A DNA stretch of 64,000 bases, taken from assembly GCF_014805685.1 (NCBI RefSeq), contig NC_060906.1, forward strand, positions 16,774,164 through 16,838,163. The letters run 5' to 3'. This document shows, one piece after another, positions 48,792 through 62,600 of the stretch (its first letter is position 1; every line of letters starts with the position of its first letter). The stretch comes from Silurus meridionalis. Lineage: Eukaryota > Chordata > Actinopteri > Siluriformes > Siluridae. The position numbers and the translations under genes were made by a program. A model generated the notes under the pieces. That model saw only the letters and a program-made list of their open reading frames with translations. It was not told where the DNA came from and made no database searches.

Positions 48792-51700
48792 ATGGGGGAT
48801 ACTAAGCTCTTTGTTTTGCTGCTTTTCTACATCGCCTTTACAGGTTGGTAATAGTGGATTTTTTCTCTGCTGGACTATAAACAAAATTCCCAGAATCTTT
48901 ATGATTTTTTATGTAAAATGTGTAAAGATTTTTTGGTTTGTATAATAAATTTTTTTATAAATATTGAATCATGTTTTTAAGTGTTTCTTAAATTTTGATT
49001 GCAGAGGCTCTAGACGATGAAGCGGTGTGCCTTTGTATGTACAATACTTATTTCAATTGTCAATGTTCCTTATATACATTTATTTTCAGTATATAAATAT
49101 TACATATAAATATTAAATATTTATTTTTTCACATTCAGTTAAGAACAACAATAGATGTAATAAAAAATAAATAAAAAATATTTGCTTCATTTACTTCTGT
49201 GGGATAGAAGTTAAATCTAAATTAAATAAAGAAGTAAAGAAGTAATTAAATGTTGCTTATCTCCCTCTAGTGGCTAAAAGGTACAAGTCCTTTCAAAAGT
49301 ATGAATACCTTTATGAAGCAGAGTCTCTAAACACACTTAATGGAGTTATCAATGGACCCAAAGTCAGCTGCAAGGTATAAAGTCTCAATGTTAAAAACCA
49401 ACCAGATCCACTCTGGAAAAAAATATCCCATGACTCCTCGAATGTATTACAGGTTGAGATTGAGGTTCCTGGCACTTGCCACTTCATTGTGCAAACAAAG
49501 GAGTGCACACTGAGTGAGGTCGTGGGTGTTGATGATGATGGAAACCCAATCTTTGAAACCACTGCTGGTGCTGAGAACTTCAAGGCTGAAATGGAGAAGT
49601 ATGTTGGAAAAATAGTATTCTACGCTTCTGGTTTAGTTTTTGAATTACACCAAAAATGTTTTAATGTTATCCTTAATGTTACAGTGAATTGATAATGTGC
49701 AACAAAATGTATCTCTGCCTACTTATTCAGGAATCCATTGAAAGTCATTGTAGAAGATGATAATGACATCAAGCTCTTCCCTGAGGATGATGAGCTAATC
49801 AACATCCTGAACATCAAGAGAGGTATCATCTCTGCCCTGGCTGTGCCTGTGCTCAAAGAAGAAAAGAATAAGAAAATGGTAAGTTCAGATAAAATTGCTT
49901 ACGGTTCCTTTACTAAAACCTGCAATAATTGTAACTTTGTTCCCAAAACAGCCTACTATCTATGGTCTGTGTACGACTGATTACACTGTGAACACCAGAG
50001 AAGATATTGCCACTGATGTGACTCTCAACAGAGACTTGTCTAGATGTGACCAATTCAAGCCAATCATGGACCACACCAGTCCTCTGGCTCTTATTACAGG
50101 CATGGTAAGTTTGATAGAAGTTAATTATTTAAACTATGTGGTTACAGTCTGATGCTCTGTTTGAAGACATTCCTTTGTCTTCGATAGCACTACCCACTTG
50201 CTCAGCTGATCAGAAGCAAACAGACTTGCAGCTACAAATTTGACAATAAGCAAAGACACATGACCTCTGGCGTCTGCAACGAGGACCATCTCTTTGTGCC
50301 CTTTTCTCACACGTGAGTAATTTAAACCATATCTTCAGTAACGTTGCTCTGAAATATAACCATTTTAATCATTGTCACAATATGCAATCTGACTAATTAT
50401 CAACAGGGAGAAGGACGGACTTATCATTGTTGCCAAACAGACGCTGTCTATGTTAGAAGTGACTGAGTACAACGAAAGAGTGTTTGATCACAGTAAGCCC
50501 TATCTGAAAGAGCACAATATATTTGCTATGTTAGAAAGAATAGATGCATTGACTTTCTACTTTCTGATATTTGTTAGATGAGGCCAACATGAAGACCCTG
50601 TATCTTGATGAGAGTGTTGATATGAGCCCAAGTCAAGATGAAAATGCCATCCTTGCTGTTCTGAGGGAGCTGTCTGGCCTTTCCCGAACCACCAATGGAC
50701 AACAGCGAGCACACCTGGCTTACAAGCTTGTAGCTGTGATCCGAAAGATGAATGCTGATACATTGTCTGCAGCTTTGCCAAAGGCTCTGGAAATCTCTCC
50801 TTCACTGACCTACCAGGCTCTGTTTCAGTGTGGCACTCCAGAGTGCAGCAGTGCCTTGATGCAAGTTCTCAGAACCTTCAAAAGTCCATCTGAGATTGAT
50901 GCTGCAGTCTATGCCATGGGATTGGTGCCCAACCCCTCTCGTGTACTTGTCAAAGAAATGCTGAAGATGGCCAAGTTTAAGCCAAGCAAACTCATTTACT
51001 ATGCTACCAGCAATGCTGTTAGGAGGTAGTGTATTTAAACTCAGATACAATAATTATTTAAATAACAATGTTTTCACCGCTGAGTTTTTATCAATCATTG
51101 TACATTTTACTTTCTTATGTTATAATACCAGGCTCTATAAGGCAAAGAAAAGAGTCACTCCTGAAATCCAAGCCGTGGCAGATTATGTCCTTGAGAATAT
51201 TGGGGACTGCACAGGTGATCAGGAGCACATCTATTTGACTCTAAGGGTAGGTTCAACTCTGTATCAATTCAAACTCTGTGTGGCATCCGGACATTTCAGT
51301 GGAAAATGATATGCTGAAAATATTCATTGTAAAGGTTATTGGAAACATGGCTGAAGCTGTGGGTGCTGCCAGTCCTGCCCTGATGTCAGCTGTGATTCAG
51401 TGCATTAACCAACCTGTTGCCTCCAGCGAGGTACAGCAGGCAGCCATTCAGGTCTTCAGACTGACCCCTGTTCCTGAAGAGGTATACTGCTCCCAATAGC
51501 TGCAAAGTAACATTAATCAAACCTTAACACCCTATAAGCAATCTAACACTACTGTATGAATTTTACAGAGCAGAACAGTGCTAATGCAGGTTCTCCTAGA
51601 CAAAGTAGCTCCTGTAAAGAAACGTATTGCTGCTTACCTCATACTGATGAAGAATCCTCAGCCTGGTGAACTTACACAGTTGACAGCAGCTCTACCCAGT

Positions 51701-51879
51701 GAAGAAGACCTGCAGGTCAAGAGCTTTGTAATATCCCATCTTACCAACATTCTGAGCTCTACTGCAGAAGAGACAAAAGAGTGAGTAAGCTATATGAAAA
51801 ATATATATATTTTGTTGGATTTTTTGTTGAATAAATATATCTGAGAAGTACACAGATATAACTACACCCCCCCCCTTCC

Positions 51880-51941
<62 letters not shown>

Positions 51942-54900
51942 TAACAATACCTTTTCCATAATTTTTTAAAAGATTTGGGCAGAAAGTTATTGATGCCCTT
52001 CAAGGCAATGAGGTTGGAGATGTCATGGATGCCACTAAGTTTTCTCGTAACTACAAGATTGGATCTCTGGAGGGAAATATGGTCTTTGACAAAGAAAACA
52101 AGCTGCCTACTGAAATCATGCTTGAAATGACTCTTAATGCTTTCGGATATGACATTGATATGGTTGAGGTACTGAAAAAAAAAAACAGTAATTCCATCTG
52201 TTGCTTCATAATATACAGCTTAATATTTCACTGTTTGTTCTTCTTACTTTCAGATTGGTTTGGAGGGCAAGGGATTTGAGCCAACAGCCGATGTTTTGTT
52301 TGGTCCTAATGGTTTCTTTCCTGATACGGTGATGAAGACTTTTTATTATGCTATTGATAAGATGCCTTCCCAAGTTAATGACATCCTCAACACCATGATT
52401 CCAGGATTGAATGACAGAAAAAAGAGACAGGTATATTAGACATAATTAAAGATAAAACATATGACAAGATCAAATCCTCGTAACCATCCTACAGTTCCTC
52501 CTATATCGCCTGCTTCTGATTTATATCTGTTGGCGTGTTAGGAATGAATACATGGTTACATGTATCTTAATTTATGGTTATGTGAATACATACAAATTTC
52601 TTTTAGGTACCAAAAAATATCATCAAAGAAATTAGTAAAAATGTAAACAAGCTAATGAAGAACCTGAAGACCCAGAATGCCCCGGAGGTCATGCTCTACC
52701 TGAGGTTGTTAGGTGCTGAGCTTGGCTATCTTAAAACCAAAGATTTGGAAGCAATGGCCTACAGTGTGACAAAGGTGGCTGAAAACCTCCTGAAGGTGTT
52801 CCCCAGTGATGTAAGTACTGTTTTTCAGACCTTTACTTCATAAAGGGTGGGTAGTTCCCTGGTGGTCTAGTGGTTCGGATAAGACACTCTCACCGCTGCG
52901 GCCCGGGTTCGATCCCTGATCAGGGAACCAACCCCAGCCATTAGGGTTGCACAAGCCAGTGCACTCTTAGTGCCGGTCCTAAGCCCGGATAAAAGGGAGG
53001 TTGCGTTAGGACGGGCATTAGTGTAAAAACATGTGCCAAATCAAACATGCGGATGATCCGCTGTGGCGACTCCTAATGGGAGAAGCTGAAAGAAAGTTTA
53101 TTTCATAAAGGGTGGGAGTAACTAAAATACATAAATAAAATGTAATGCAATATGGATAAATTAATTTTTTTATCCAAATAAAGCAAGGTTTTAAAAAGCA
53201 AATCCAGCAACTCTGCAAAGAACAATCAAAATTCCTATACATATCCTATGCATACAGTACAAGTCAAATGTTTTATTATTTCAGCATCGCACATTAATGT
53301 AATTAATAAAAATGTGCTAAATAAACCAGAATATGTTTTATATTTTTAATTCTTCAAATTAGTGACCTCTTGCTTTTATAAGAGTTTTGTACACTATTAG
53401 CATTCTCTTTGTCAGCCTCATGAGGTAGTCACCTAAAAAGGTTTTCCAAAAATCTTGAGGAGTTGCCAGAAATGTTAAATGCTTGTTGGCTGCTTTTCAT
53501 TTACTCTCCGAAAATTGAACTCAACTGGATTTGGATTGGCTGATTGTGGAGGGCAATTTCTTCCAAGTCAGCACTCCATTTGGTTATCAAATAGATCTAA
53601 CAAATCCTAGAGGTATGTTTTCAGGACATTTTCTTGTTTAGTGAAATTATGGTCCCACTAAGTGCAAACCAGATTACCAACTGCTATTTACCAACAGTGT
53701 CACCAGCAAAGCGCCAGCACACCACACTCCTCCTCAGTGGGAACCATACATTCAGGAACCATCTGTCTAACAAAGACATGGCAGTTAGAAACAAAAACCT
53801 AATGTCCATTCTCTGCGTTTTTCTGTTTTTTTCTCTCCTGCAATTTCACTATGAATGCCTGATTCATGCAATCTGATCTGAATAGGGGATGCTGAAATAT
53901 TTCTGCCTCTTGAACTCTAAGAAGCATTTATGTGGGCTCTAACATGAGTTGCTGTAAATCAGCAGTTTCTGAGGGTAATTCTTAAACAAAAAACGTATCC
54001 TCTGTAGCAGATGTAGCTCTTAATCTTCCTTTCCTGATGATAGCCTGTTTTATCATAACGTATAATGTTCTGGAGACTGCACTTGGGGACAGATTAAAAT
54101 TTTCTGAGATTTTTAAAATTGGCTGTAAGTAATGATGAAACTGAGTGTTTCTAACTGTAATATAGATTTGTATAGTAGTTGCAGTAGCACTAATTGGCTA
54201 TTGACTCTGAACTCCCCCTTCCTCTGCACAAGACAACTGATAGTCTAAAGCACAGTAAGTTGGCAAGAAATCCCACAAATGAACTCTTGACAAGGCATAA
54301 CTTTGACTTGAAAACCAATGTCGAAATTACAGGCAACTACATCGTGAATCCGATGAGAGAATGTCATGAGTGTGTCAAGCTCTCATCAAAGCAAAAAGTA
54401 TCTACTTTGGACAATCTAAAATATGAAACATATACCATATAAAAAATATTTGTTTACCATATAATTCCATATGTGTTCATTCATAGTTTGGACATTTTCA
54501 GTATTAATATACAATTTTTAAATAATAATAATAAAATAAAAAAAAAAACCTTAAAGTAGATGATCTGTCCAAACTTTTGACTAGTACTGTAGATATTTAA
54601 TAATTACCCAGCCTATTATGTTGCAACATGTATAATTGGTTCTGTAATAGTATAGAAGTAACAAAAAAAATCCCAGTACTTTGGGGAAAGGCAGTAACCG
54701 TTTAAATCTCAACACTTATAGAAGATTAAAATATATCTTTTGAATAGCATCATCGTGTAACTGGATAACAAGCAATTTTCCTGTTTACTGAGAAATAAAT
54801 GTACAGATTTAATGACTGAAAAGAAAAACTGACATCTTTTTCTTGTGATCTAGTGTCTCAAGAACCTGTTTTCAAGCATTGACAATGATCTCTTCCTTCA

Positions 54901-56643
54901 TTACATCTTTATGGACAATGAGTTCTATCTGCCTACTGGTCCTGGTCTTCCACTGAGAGTGGCTTTGTCTGGAACCTTTACACCTGGCATTAAAGGAGGA
55001 CTCATAATTAGTCCACAAATGGTATATATTATCTATTATATGGAACAGCAATACAGAGGCATATGAAGAATGCTCCAACAAGAATGCAATAAATATTTGA
55101 ACATTTTTGTCTTTGTTCTAATCCACAGAATGAGATTGCTTTCATGCCATCTGCTGATGTTGAGTTTGTGACTGAAATTGGTGCTCACCTCCCAGACTAT
55201 GTTAACTCTGGCCTGAAGATGCACACAAATATCTACCATGAGAGTGGTTTGAGAGCAAAAGTTACCATGGCCCGCAATCAGTTCAAGCTGACTATCCCTG
55301 TTCCAGAAAGCCCCGTTAAGCTTCTCAGTGTGAGGTAAAACATTTCTTCATAACATTTATACCTGCTCCTGAATTTTTTGGGGAGTTATTTTGACAATGT
55401 CAATTTAATCTTAATGCAAATAAATATTAATGAACATCGAAATAAATCACAAGCATAACAAACCTGAATAATAGTGTAAATCGAGTATTATAAGACAGTA
55501 TTATTCATGCAGTAGTATTATTTTAGCTGGAGAGTATGATATAATAACAATATTTTTTGCTTGTCATGTGTACAGCAACTCCATTGTGTCTGTCACTGGA
55601 GATAAAACTAATACGATTCCTGCTATGAGAGACAATGTTGAGATGAATAAATGTGCACCTCTCCTCCCTGGTGTGAACTTTTGTGGTGTCCTTCAGTACT
55701 CAGAAGACCCCAAAAGCGTTCCTCTTTATGGTTTCAGCAAGTACGCAATTTTCTCTCTTTTTCTTGAACACCCCCATGCCCTTTGATGTGTATGTCCAAA
55801 GTTCCAAACTATTTTTTCCTCTATTTAGATTTGCTCTCGAGCTGCACCCCACAGTTGATGTCTCTAAATACACTGCCACTATTAGCTATGCACATGAGGA
55901 GAACACAGAAAAAGTCACATTTGATGTAAAAGCTGAAGGTATGATAAATTATACATTTTAAAGATGCAGAATACACCTAAAGTTGCCTGAAAATATGAGT
56001 ATATCTCTAAATAAAATGACAAATATGTTCCTCCACTTATCCAGGAACAACCTTTGGGGCCACATCCAAAATCATGTTTAATAGACAGGAATACACTGCT
56101 TCTGCTGAACTCCAAATCCCTGACTATGACATTATGGCTGGTATTAACATTGCTGCTGACCCAAACACTAAAGACAAGGGGACACATTCCATCCAGATTG
56201 ATTTCATCAACAAGAAAATCCATCAGGCAACTCTTATTGGCCTGGCAAAGTATGTATATGTCTATGTATATACAACTTACAGTACATCATACTTAAAACA
56301 TTTTACACTGTGGAATACATCATGATAAACTAATATCCTTTATTCCAGTTACAAAGCAATGGAAGATGCTCTATTGCAGGTTCAATTGCTTGTCCCATCT
56401 CTTGAGGCTAATGCAAAAGTGACTGCCAATCTAAAGTATGCAGAGGAGCTGAAGCTTGAAAGTTACCTTAAGTTTCTTGACACATCCTCTGTACAGAAAC
56501 TCATTCTAAAATATGGTAAATTTTCACAAGCAACTATAATCATAATGATGACGGTGATGATGAAAATATTAATAGTAATAATAATGATAATAATAATAAT
56601 AATACAGATACAGATACACTGTCAATCAATGCTATGCCAAAAA

Positions 56644-56692
<49 letters not shown>

Positions 56693-59600
56693 AATATAAT
56701 ATTTATGAATATATTATTGATTAAGTCACCTATTGTGAAATCTGTTCTGAATTGAGATTTTTATTTAATACACAATTGTCCAGTATATGAGCATATAATT
56801 GTTTTAATTTTTTGTAATCTATTGTAAATCTAGTATTAAAATGTGTGTGTATACTGTATGTATATTTCCTAATAACAATTCCTTTTCTTTAGATAATGAC
56901 AAAGTTGAAGCTAAGATTATTTCAGATGTCAGCTCTAAAACCGAGAACATTGTTTCAAATTTTCACAACATAATGGAGAACATTGGAAGCTTTTTGGATC
57001 AGAATATTGGACAGACTGAAAAAATCTCTAATGTTTTAACCTCGTTAATAAAGGTGAGGTTAAAATGGTTCTTCTTACTGAAAATACTGTGGTGAGTTGT
57101 GAAAAATGCTATTTTGTGAGGTGTGTATGGTACTACTTATTCATCAACTAGTAAAATAGTTACAAAAAATTATTGGGCTCAAACAGTTTGTACTGGCAAA
57201 TTTAAAATCTCCCACAAAATAAAAATTTTAATTAAAGCAAGCGTAAATTAACATAAGCATAAATACTGAGCTTTTATTATAATTCAAAGAAAGGAAACAA
57301 AAGCATTTCTTTAATAGCAAGAATCATAAATAAATTTTAAACGATATTTGTTAAAACCTTTGGCTTTCAATCCTTTATATTTCATTCCTGGAAAAAATAA
57401 TATTTGATAGAGGAAGTAAACTTAAAACAATTAAGTGGATATAAAACAAGTGATACCTATATTAGGTTTGACACAAATGCATGTGAATTGTTTGTGTAAT
57501 ATATTTTAAGATGAAGTACATTTTCTACAACTTGCTTCTTTATCTTTGTGCAGACGACGAATTCCTACACTGAAGCTTCTGAAATCCCGTATATAGAATA
57601 CTTATGGATTCCTAATCTTATTGATTTTGAGGTGCCTGAGACGCTCTTTTTAAATATGTGAGTAAACCCCATATTTGTTCAACTTTTGTACAAATCTAAA
57701 TGAAAAGAATCTATAGTAAATTGAAACACAACAGTACAAAATTTATAGCAGTTAGGTGCTAAAATTGGTAAGGATGAATTGTAATACTAAAATGTATTTT
57801 CTTTGAACAGTAAAGCAGGTGCAAAGTATCACTTTGGTAAGCATTACTACACCATAACCCTTCCAATGCCTCTTGGTGGCAAATCATCCAAGGATTTGAG
57901 CCTTCCACCTGCTGTCACCATACCAAATCTGGCTATACCTCAGCTTGGTCTAAAGATTGCCTCCATTAAAGTTCCACTGCCTGAGGTCTTGATTCCCAAG
58001 ACCCTGACTTTGTCTCTGCCTACCCTTGGAAAAGCAGAAGTGTCTGGTAAACTTAGCAGCAATCTCTATGACCTGGAGGCAACTGTGTCTGCTGGCCGAG
58101 ATTCTGATGAACATCAAAGCTATTCTGCTAGATTTGGTGTAACTGGATCTGGTCCTGTAGAACTCTTGTCAGTTAGAACTGAAGGTAAGTATATAGCATT
58201 GGTATCTTGGGCATGTGTCAAAAAAAAAAACAGAACAAAACAAAACTAACTAAATAATTTGGCTTCTGCACAGGATCAGCCTTGATTACTGGAATAATGA
58301 CGGATACTTTAAAGGCAGAAATGGAAACTTCTGTCCACCACAAGCTCATTGATGCTAGTATCAACATTGCTGAAGAAATACAACTGATGGAGAAAATCAG
58401 AGTAAAATCAAGCAGCAAGCTTGAAGCCACCAGTCCCTTCAGTGTAAAGTTTTCTCTGGAACATACAAGCCAAGTGGCAGTCAATACAGAAGAGATCTCT
58501 GGTGAAAGCCACTTGAAAGGGTCCTTCCTCACTGGTTCTATTGATGGTGATGTCACACTGACACAATCACTTGCTCTATTCCCATTTAAGCCAGAGGCAA
58601 GAATTGATTCAACATTAAAAATTAATGCAACTCCTTTCCAGGCTCAGAATAAAATTGAAGCAAGCTTTGTTGATGGAGAGCTATCAGTTATATCAACCTC
58701 AGCTGCATTTGAAGATATGCTGACACATAATGCTGCAGTTACTTTAATGAGCTCAGGGTGTGTTCTTACATCTGACACTAAGGCATCAGCTTTGGGAATG
58801 GAGGTCTATAATATTGCTGAAGCAAACATTGGTCTTAAGGACATCATCATCAAGATTAAAACAACAACCAGTCATTCGGAAAACCAAATTTACTCCTTGA
58901 TTTTTGCAACTCTAAGTGGCAATGGTCTTGTGGCTAATAATTTTGCTTCCATTAAGCTAGATGAACATTCAGCAACACATAAAGCCAATGTGACCCTCAA
59001 CAGAAATGGTCTGGTTACCAGTGGCACAACCTCCGTGAATAGCCTGCTTACCCTTAAGAATACCTTCAATAGCATCCTTGATTCTTCTCAATTTTCTCTA
59101 TCAACCAAAACAAATGGAAAATTATTAGGCATGGCTATGGACAATACCAACTCCATATCTGCTGAAATGTTTTCAGTAAAATTAACTTCTCAATCTCGAG
59201 TTGATGTTGCCCAGGATATATGGTACATATATGACATCTCAGCTAAGGCTGAACCATACACTGCAACTGCTAGTGTGACAAGTAATTTGAAGCTTGCCTC
59301 TGCTACAGAGCTGAAAAACACTTGCGAATTCAAGCTTGCTGGTCTGACTGGAAATGTTAAGTGCAGTACAAATGGAAACATCATTGGAGCTTTCATGAGT
59401 CATGACACTGAAATGGAGATCATTGGAGTCGGTGTTAGAATCAACAATGGTGCACGCTTCAATTCCGAATTTGCTCGCTTCACTACTACTCTTCAGGCCA
59501 CAGCTTCTCCATTGAGCATTAATGTGAATGCTCTTGCCAATGGTGATGGGGAGTTGTATCTCTATGGAAAACATTCTGCCCAGGTGTACACAAAATTTCT

Positions 59601-62600
59601 TCTGAAGGCAGAGCCACTTGCTTTTGCTCATTCCCATGAATGCAGGATCTCAACTACACATGAGTTGAACAATAATGTTATTTTTGAGGCCAATATTGAT
59701 AAGAAGGTTGACACCCAACTGTCACCTTCTGAGCAATCAGCAACAGTAACAATAACATCTAAAATAAACAACAATTTATCCAAACAAGAATTAAAAGCTT
59801 ATAACAACCATGAGAAGATTGGACTGGAAATGTCGGGTGAAGTCACATTCAGAGGAAGTCAAGATTTCTTAATCTCAGCTTTAGTTCAGTATGATAAGAA
59901 CTCAGAGAGTCACATTATCAACCTGCCACTTTTGTCTGCAGTCCTGGAGAACCTAAAAAACACTTTTGTGTCTCTTGCTGAGACATTACAGGATTATATA
60001 AAAAGAAACGAGTTTGTTGTCCAGATTAATACCCTTCGTCAGCACATCAGTGAATTTCTGATTGACTTAAAATTTGAAGAAAAAGTTGACCAGCTCAAAA
60101 CAAGCCTGGTTACATTTGTACAGGACTGTCAATTCACTACGAAAGAGCTGGAGGCTGCTGTAACTCAACTCAAGACTGTCACACTAAACGTTTTAGCTGA
60201 GTTCAGTAGTCGTGCCAATGAAGTACAGGAATTGATTTTGAGTGGGGCTCTGTCTGACACAGTTGTGCAGAAGTTAAATTCACTCAATGAAGAATATGAC
60301 ATCAGAAGCATGCTCCTTGCTGTCATTGAAGCCATTGAAAATGTGATTAAACAAACTGATATTACTAAACTGGCCGACAGCAGCATTCCTGTATTCTATG
60401 ATGTTGAAAAACTGAAAGAAATAAAATTGCATCTGCAGGAATATGTGGCAGATCTGAAAAATGTGGTCACAAATTTTGATAAGGCTCGGTTTGTCGAGCA
60501 AATACAAAACATCATTACAACAACGGAGATGTACACAAACCATCTGCTTGCCAAATTACCCAAAGAAGAGATCGGCAAGATTGCTAATACTCTAAAGCAA
60601 CTCATTACTGAACTGGACATCACTGGTAGTTGTAAAGCCTTATACAGCAGTTTTAAAGACATTTCCACAAAGTATGAACTTGACAAGAAGATTAAAGAAT
60701 TTTTGGATAAACTTCATGAACTCATGAAACAATTAAACGTTGAAGAAATAATCGAAGTCCTTGGTACGGCGATGAAAGTCATTCCTGAAATATTAACAGA
60801 CATACTTGGTGAAGTCCTCAGAGAACTGAAGAGCACTGACATAAAGACAATCATTGAAGAATTTAACGAATCAATTGAGTATATTGTTCAATCAGTGAAG
60901 TCATTTGAATACAACACATTTGTAGATGATTTTAATAGATTTCTTAATGAGTTCATAGTATTATTTAATGATGTTCTGTCAAGTAAGCTGGAATTGGAGG
61001 AATTTAAAAAATACATTGAAGATGCCATGTCATTTACATCTACATTCTTGGAAGAGCTACAATCAGCCAAGGTAAAAGAAGTGAAAGATCTTATTGACAC
61101 GTATGTTCTTAACAACATTAAAACAATTGCTCAGAAGTTCAAGCAGGACATTGTTGATATGGACATCAGAGGAGAGCTGCAGCTGGCTTTGCAGCAATTG
61201 AGGGATATCTATAACCAGGTTATGGCTATCCTTACTAATGCATTCAATGACACAAAAGTCCTTGGTGATCAAGAGTTTTTCACTGAGCTAAAGCAAATCA
61301 TTGTCAATGTCGTTGAGGCCCTCAGGACATCTGAAATTGAGATACCCTCCTTCACTGTACCACTGACTGACCTGATTCTTCCTTCTTGGAAATTCAGTTT
61401 GCATGAACTTCAGGAGGCTGAGTTGCCTGAACAGATTAACATTCCACAATTCACAATACTGGGATCCTACAATGTTCCAGCAGTGATGATTACTTACGAT
61501 GACTTCAAGCAAATACTCATAGAACTTGCTGACTTCATTATACATTTTAATATTGAGCTGTTTGATCATTTCTACATTGAAAAACTCTACCCTGACCTCT
61601 CTACCATAACACTGCCAGAGATTACTTTGCCATCTATTTCACTGCCTACCCTTCCAAAATTAAGTGATAAGTACATTCTTGACCTTCCTCTTCAGATTCC
61701 TGAGATCAAACTGCCAAAAATCCCAGATACACTAGTTTTGCCTGCATTTGGAAAGCTCCATGGCATGATCAGAGTAAACAGTCCAATTTACAATATAAGA
61801 ACCATTGTTGAAGTTAAAAATTCCACTGACAGTAAACATATGCATCACTTTATAGCTCTTATTAATTCAGTGGGAGAATCTTCAAGCTTTAATATTCTAA
61901 CCTATAATCTGGATGCAACTATGCGCATTGGTTTACCAAAAATGAGTCGTGTAATTATTGCAGATACTCTTAAGTTCAAACATAGTGCCCTTACTGTTGA
62001 ACACCAGGCTGCTGCAACCTTATATGGCCTCTCTGCCCAGGCAACTGCCCAAACAACTGTGAAAGTTACAACCAAACCCTACTCTGCAGACATCTTTAAT
62101 AAAGCATTCTTCGCATTGGGAGGTGGAATGTCAACATCTTTTGAAACAAATTATAGGCACAGTGTAAACTTCCCTGCGCTATCACTGGCCAGTGATGTTA
62201 GTCTGAACCACTCAGCTCTTATATCGCAGAAGGACGGCACCATTCACGTAACAGTTGGAAATTCCGGCACTGACAGATTGTCATATTACAGCTATTCTGC
62301 TGATGGCACCCACAAGAGTGACCTGAGCTGCACAATTTCACCAACAAGTATTAAAATGACACTTACTGGTGACACAGACAGCCCCATTCTAAAGTCCAAG
62401 GGAAGCCTGAATGTTGAAGGAGTTGCCCTTAGCTATATTGACTTTAGTGGTAGAATAGAGACTCAGTCACTATTTATCAAAAACAATGTAATAGTAGCAT
62501 CTGGAACGGCTCACCTCGAAAAAATGAAGATTGAATTGAAAGCAACACATGACACCGAGCTTTGGGGAGATGTAAGTGGAACTTTCTCTAATGCTGTTAA

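Noticed and set aside
52855..52927. Apparent tRNA-Glu gene
   Set aside because: The tRNA-like part continues into the SINE body and tail shared with the copy at 23037, has stem mismatches, and has no separate terminator; it is a SINE head.
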